Below are positions 63,202-64,000 of a DNA stretch of 64,000 nucleotides, in pieces. Made by a program: the position numbers and the translations under genes. Every line of letters starts with the position of its first letter. Position 1 is the stretch's first letter. Source of the stretch: Pantoea alhagi (GTDB taxonomy: Bacteria; Pseudomonadota; Gammaproteobacteria; Enterobacterales; Enterobacteriaceae); assembly GCF_002101395.1 (NCBI RefSeq), contig NZ_CP019706.1, positions 2,108,001-2,172,000 of the forward strand, in the 5' to 3' direction. The notes under the pieces were generated by a model. That model was not told the DNA's origin. It saw nothing but the letters and a program-made list of their open reading frames with translations, and did not search any database.

Positions 63202-63878
63202 TATGGTTGACCTTTTTGCTTGCCGTTACTGCTCCGTTTACGCCACAGTACCACCAGCGATCCTACCAGGCCAAATACCAGCAGCACCAGCGGCAACAGC
63301 ATCAGGCAGAACATCAGTTCATCTTCATAGCGGCGGAAGATCGGCGTTTTACCCAGCGCAAAGCCCATCACCGTCAGGATCAACACCCACAAAAAGCCGC
63401 TCATCCAGTTAAAGAACTGAAAGCGAGCGTTGCTCAGGCCGGAGAGGCCGGCGATGGTGGGCAGCAGCGTACGAACGAAAGCGATAAAGCGACCAATTAA
63501 CAGCGCAGAGAGGCCGTGGCGGTGAAACAGCTGATGGGCGCGCTGATGATATTGCGCAGGCAAATGGGATAGCCAGTTTTGCACGGTAGGCGTATTGCCC
63601 AGCCATCGCCCCTGAATATAGCTCACCCAGCAGCCGAGGCTGGCTGCGGTCGTAAGGATAAACAGGGTAAGCGGAAAATTCATTGTGCCTTTGGCTATCA
63701 GCACGCCGACCAGAATAAGCAGGCTGTCGCCGGGAAGAAAGGCTGCGGGAAGCAGGCCATTCTCCAGAAACAGAATCATAAACAGTACGCCATAAATTGC
63801 CCAGACCAGCGTCGGATCGGCCAGGGTCTCAAAATCTTGTTGCCATAATGCTTGCAACAGCGCTTTTAAAATATCCAT
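63201..63878 (-). CDS. yqjA: DedA-family membrane protein YqjA
   Basis: 225 residues with several membrane helices and the DedA signatures [25 protein letters not shown] [19 protein letters not shown] and [17 protein letters not shown]. coli YqjA is a proton-dependent transporter important for alkaline pH and drug tolerance, recently tied to lipid-carrier flipping in the family. First gene of the yqjA-mzrA pair. Confidence 0.95.
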   Translation of the reverse strand: MDILKALLQALWQQDFETLADPTLVWAIYGVLFMILFLENGLLPAAFLPGDSLLILVGVLIAKGTMNFPLTLFILTTAASLGCWVSYIQGRWLGNTPTVQNWLSHLPAQYHQRAHQLFHRHGLSALLIGRFIAFVRTLLPTIAGLSGLSNARFQFFNWMSGFLWVLILTVMGFALGKTPIFRRYEDELMFCLMLLPLVLLVFGLVGSLVVLWRKRSSNGKQKGQP

Positions 63879-64000
63879 TCATTGTTCCTGAACTTCATTG
63901 TTAACACTGGCTCATCGATAAAGAGGCCGGGAGGGCGGATAGGTCGTTTTTGTTAATTGTAGTCGCCGCTACCGCAGGCCGGGTAATCGCCTTTTTGCCT

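Overview
The window is chromosomal DNA of a gammaproteobacterium of the order Enterobacterales. Gene order and protein sequence follow Escherichia coli closely in two blocks, while some accessory genes and several losses point away from E. coli itself. A member of the Erwiniaceae (Pantoea, Mixta or Erwinia type) is the best guess; this is an inference from overall similarity, not from a marker gene. No tRNA, rRNA, CRISPR array, insertion sequence or prophage gene was seen.

Block 1 (about 1-44,400) matches the E. coli 94-96 minute region. It runs tsaE-amiB-mutL-miaA-hfq-hflX-hflK-hflC-yjeT-purA-nsrR-rnr-rlmB, then aidB/bsmA, a Cache-type chemoreceptor, yjfP, the ribosomal operon rpsF-priB-rpsR-rplI, oapA/ytfB, fklB, cpdB, cysQ, ytfJ, ytfK, paeA/ytfL, tamA-tamB-ytfP, ppa, a DUF441 protein, a second chemoreceptor, fbp, mpl, darP and pmbA. 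Several E. coli neighbours are absent: the yjfI-C group, the ula genes, cycA-ytfEFGH, msrA and chpSB.

Three places in or next to this block carry accessory genes. (a) At 23,065-23,646, between fklB and cpdB, an AT-rich island encodes a 68-residue peptide with a class II microcin-like leader and no visible immunity or export gene. (b) At 35,704-36,494, between ytfP and ppa (where E. coli carries chpSB), lie a Tlde1/DUF2778 L,D-transpeptidase-fold toxin and an overlapping small membrane protein, which look like an orphan type VI effector and its immunity protein. (c) At 44,803-52,642 lies a catabolic operon: a small PRD-like protein, an SFCGS protein, DUF4312, DUF4311 and DUF4310 (a probable uncharacterised transporter), a metal-dependent amidohydrolase, a DgaE-type PLP ammonia-lyase and a KDGP aldolase. 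It is followed by a broken secreted-protein gene and a BglG/LicR-type activator with EIIB- and EIIA-like domains. The predicted chemistry is conversion of an amino-sugar acid phosphate to 2-keto-3-deoxy-6-phosphogluconate and then to pyruvate and glyceraldehyde 3-phosphate.

Block 2 (about 52,700-64,000) matches the E. coli 70 minute region: rnpB (RNase P RNA, minus strand), rsmI, lpoA-yraN-diaA-dolP, yhaK/yhaJ, yqjG, yqjF, and the yqjA-mzrA-yqjC-yqjD-yqjE-yqjK cluster. The accessory catabolic operon therefore sits exactly where two regions that are distant in E. coli are joined.

The core genes cover tRNA modification, mismatch repair, RNA chaperoning and decay, membrane-protein quality control, outer-membrane and peptidoglycan assembly, and central metabolism. 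The genes most worth further attention are the three accessory loci.
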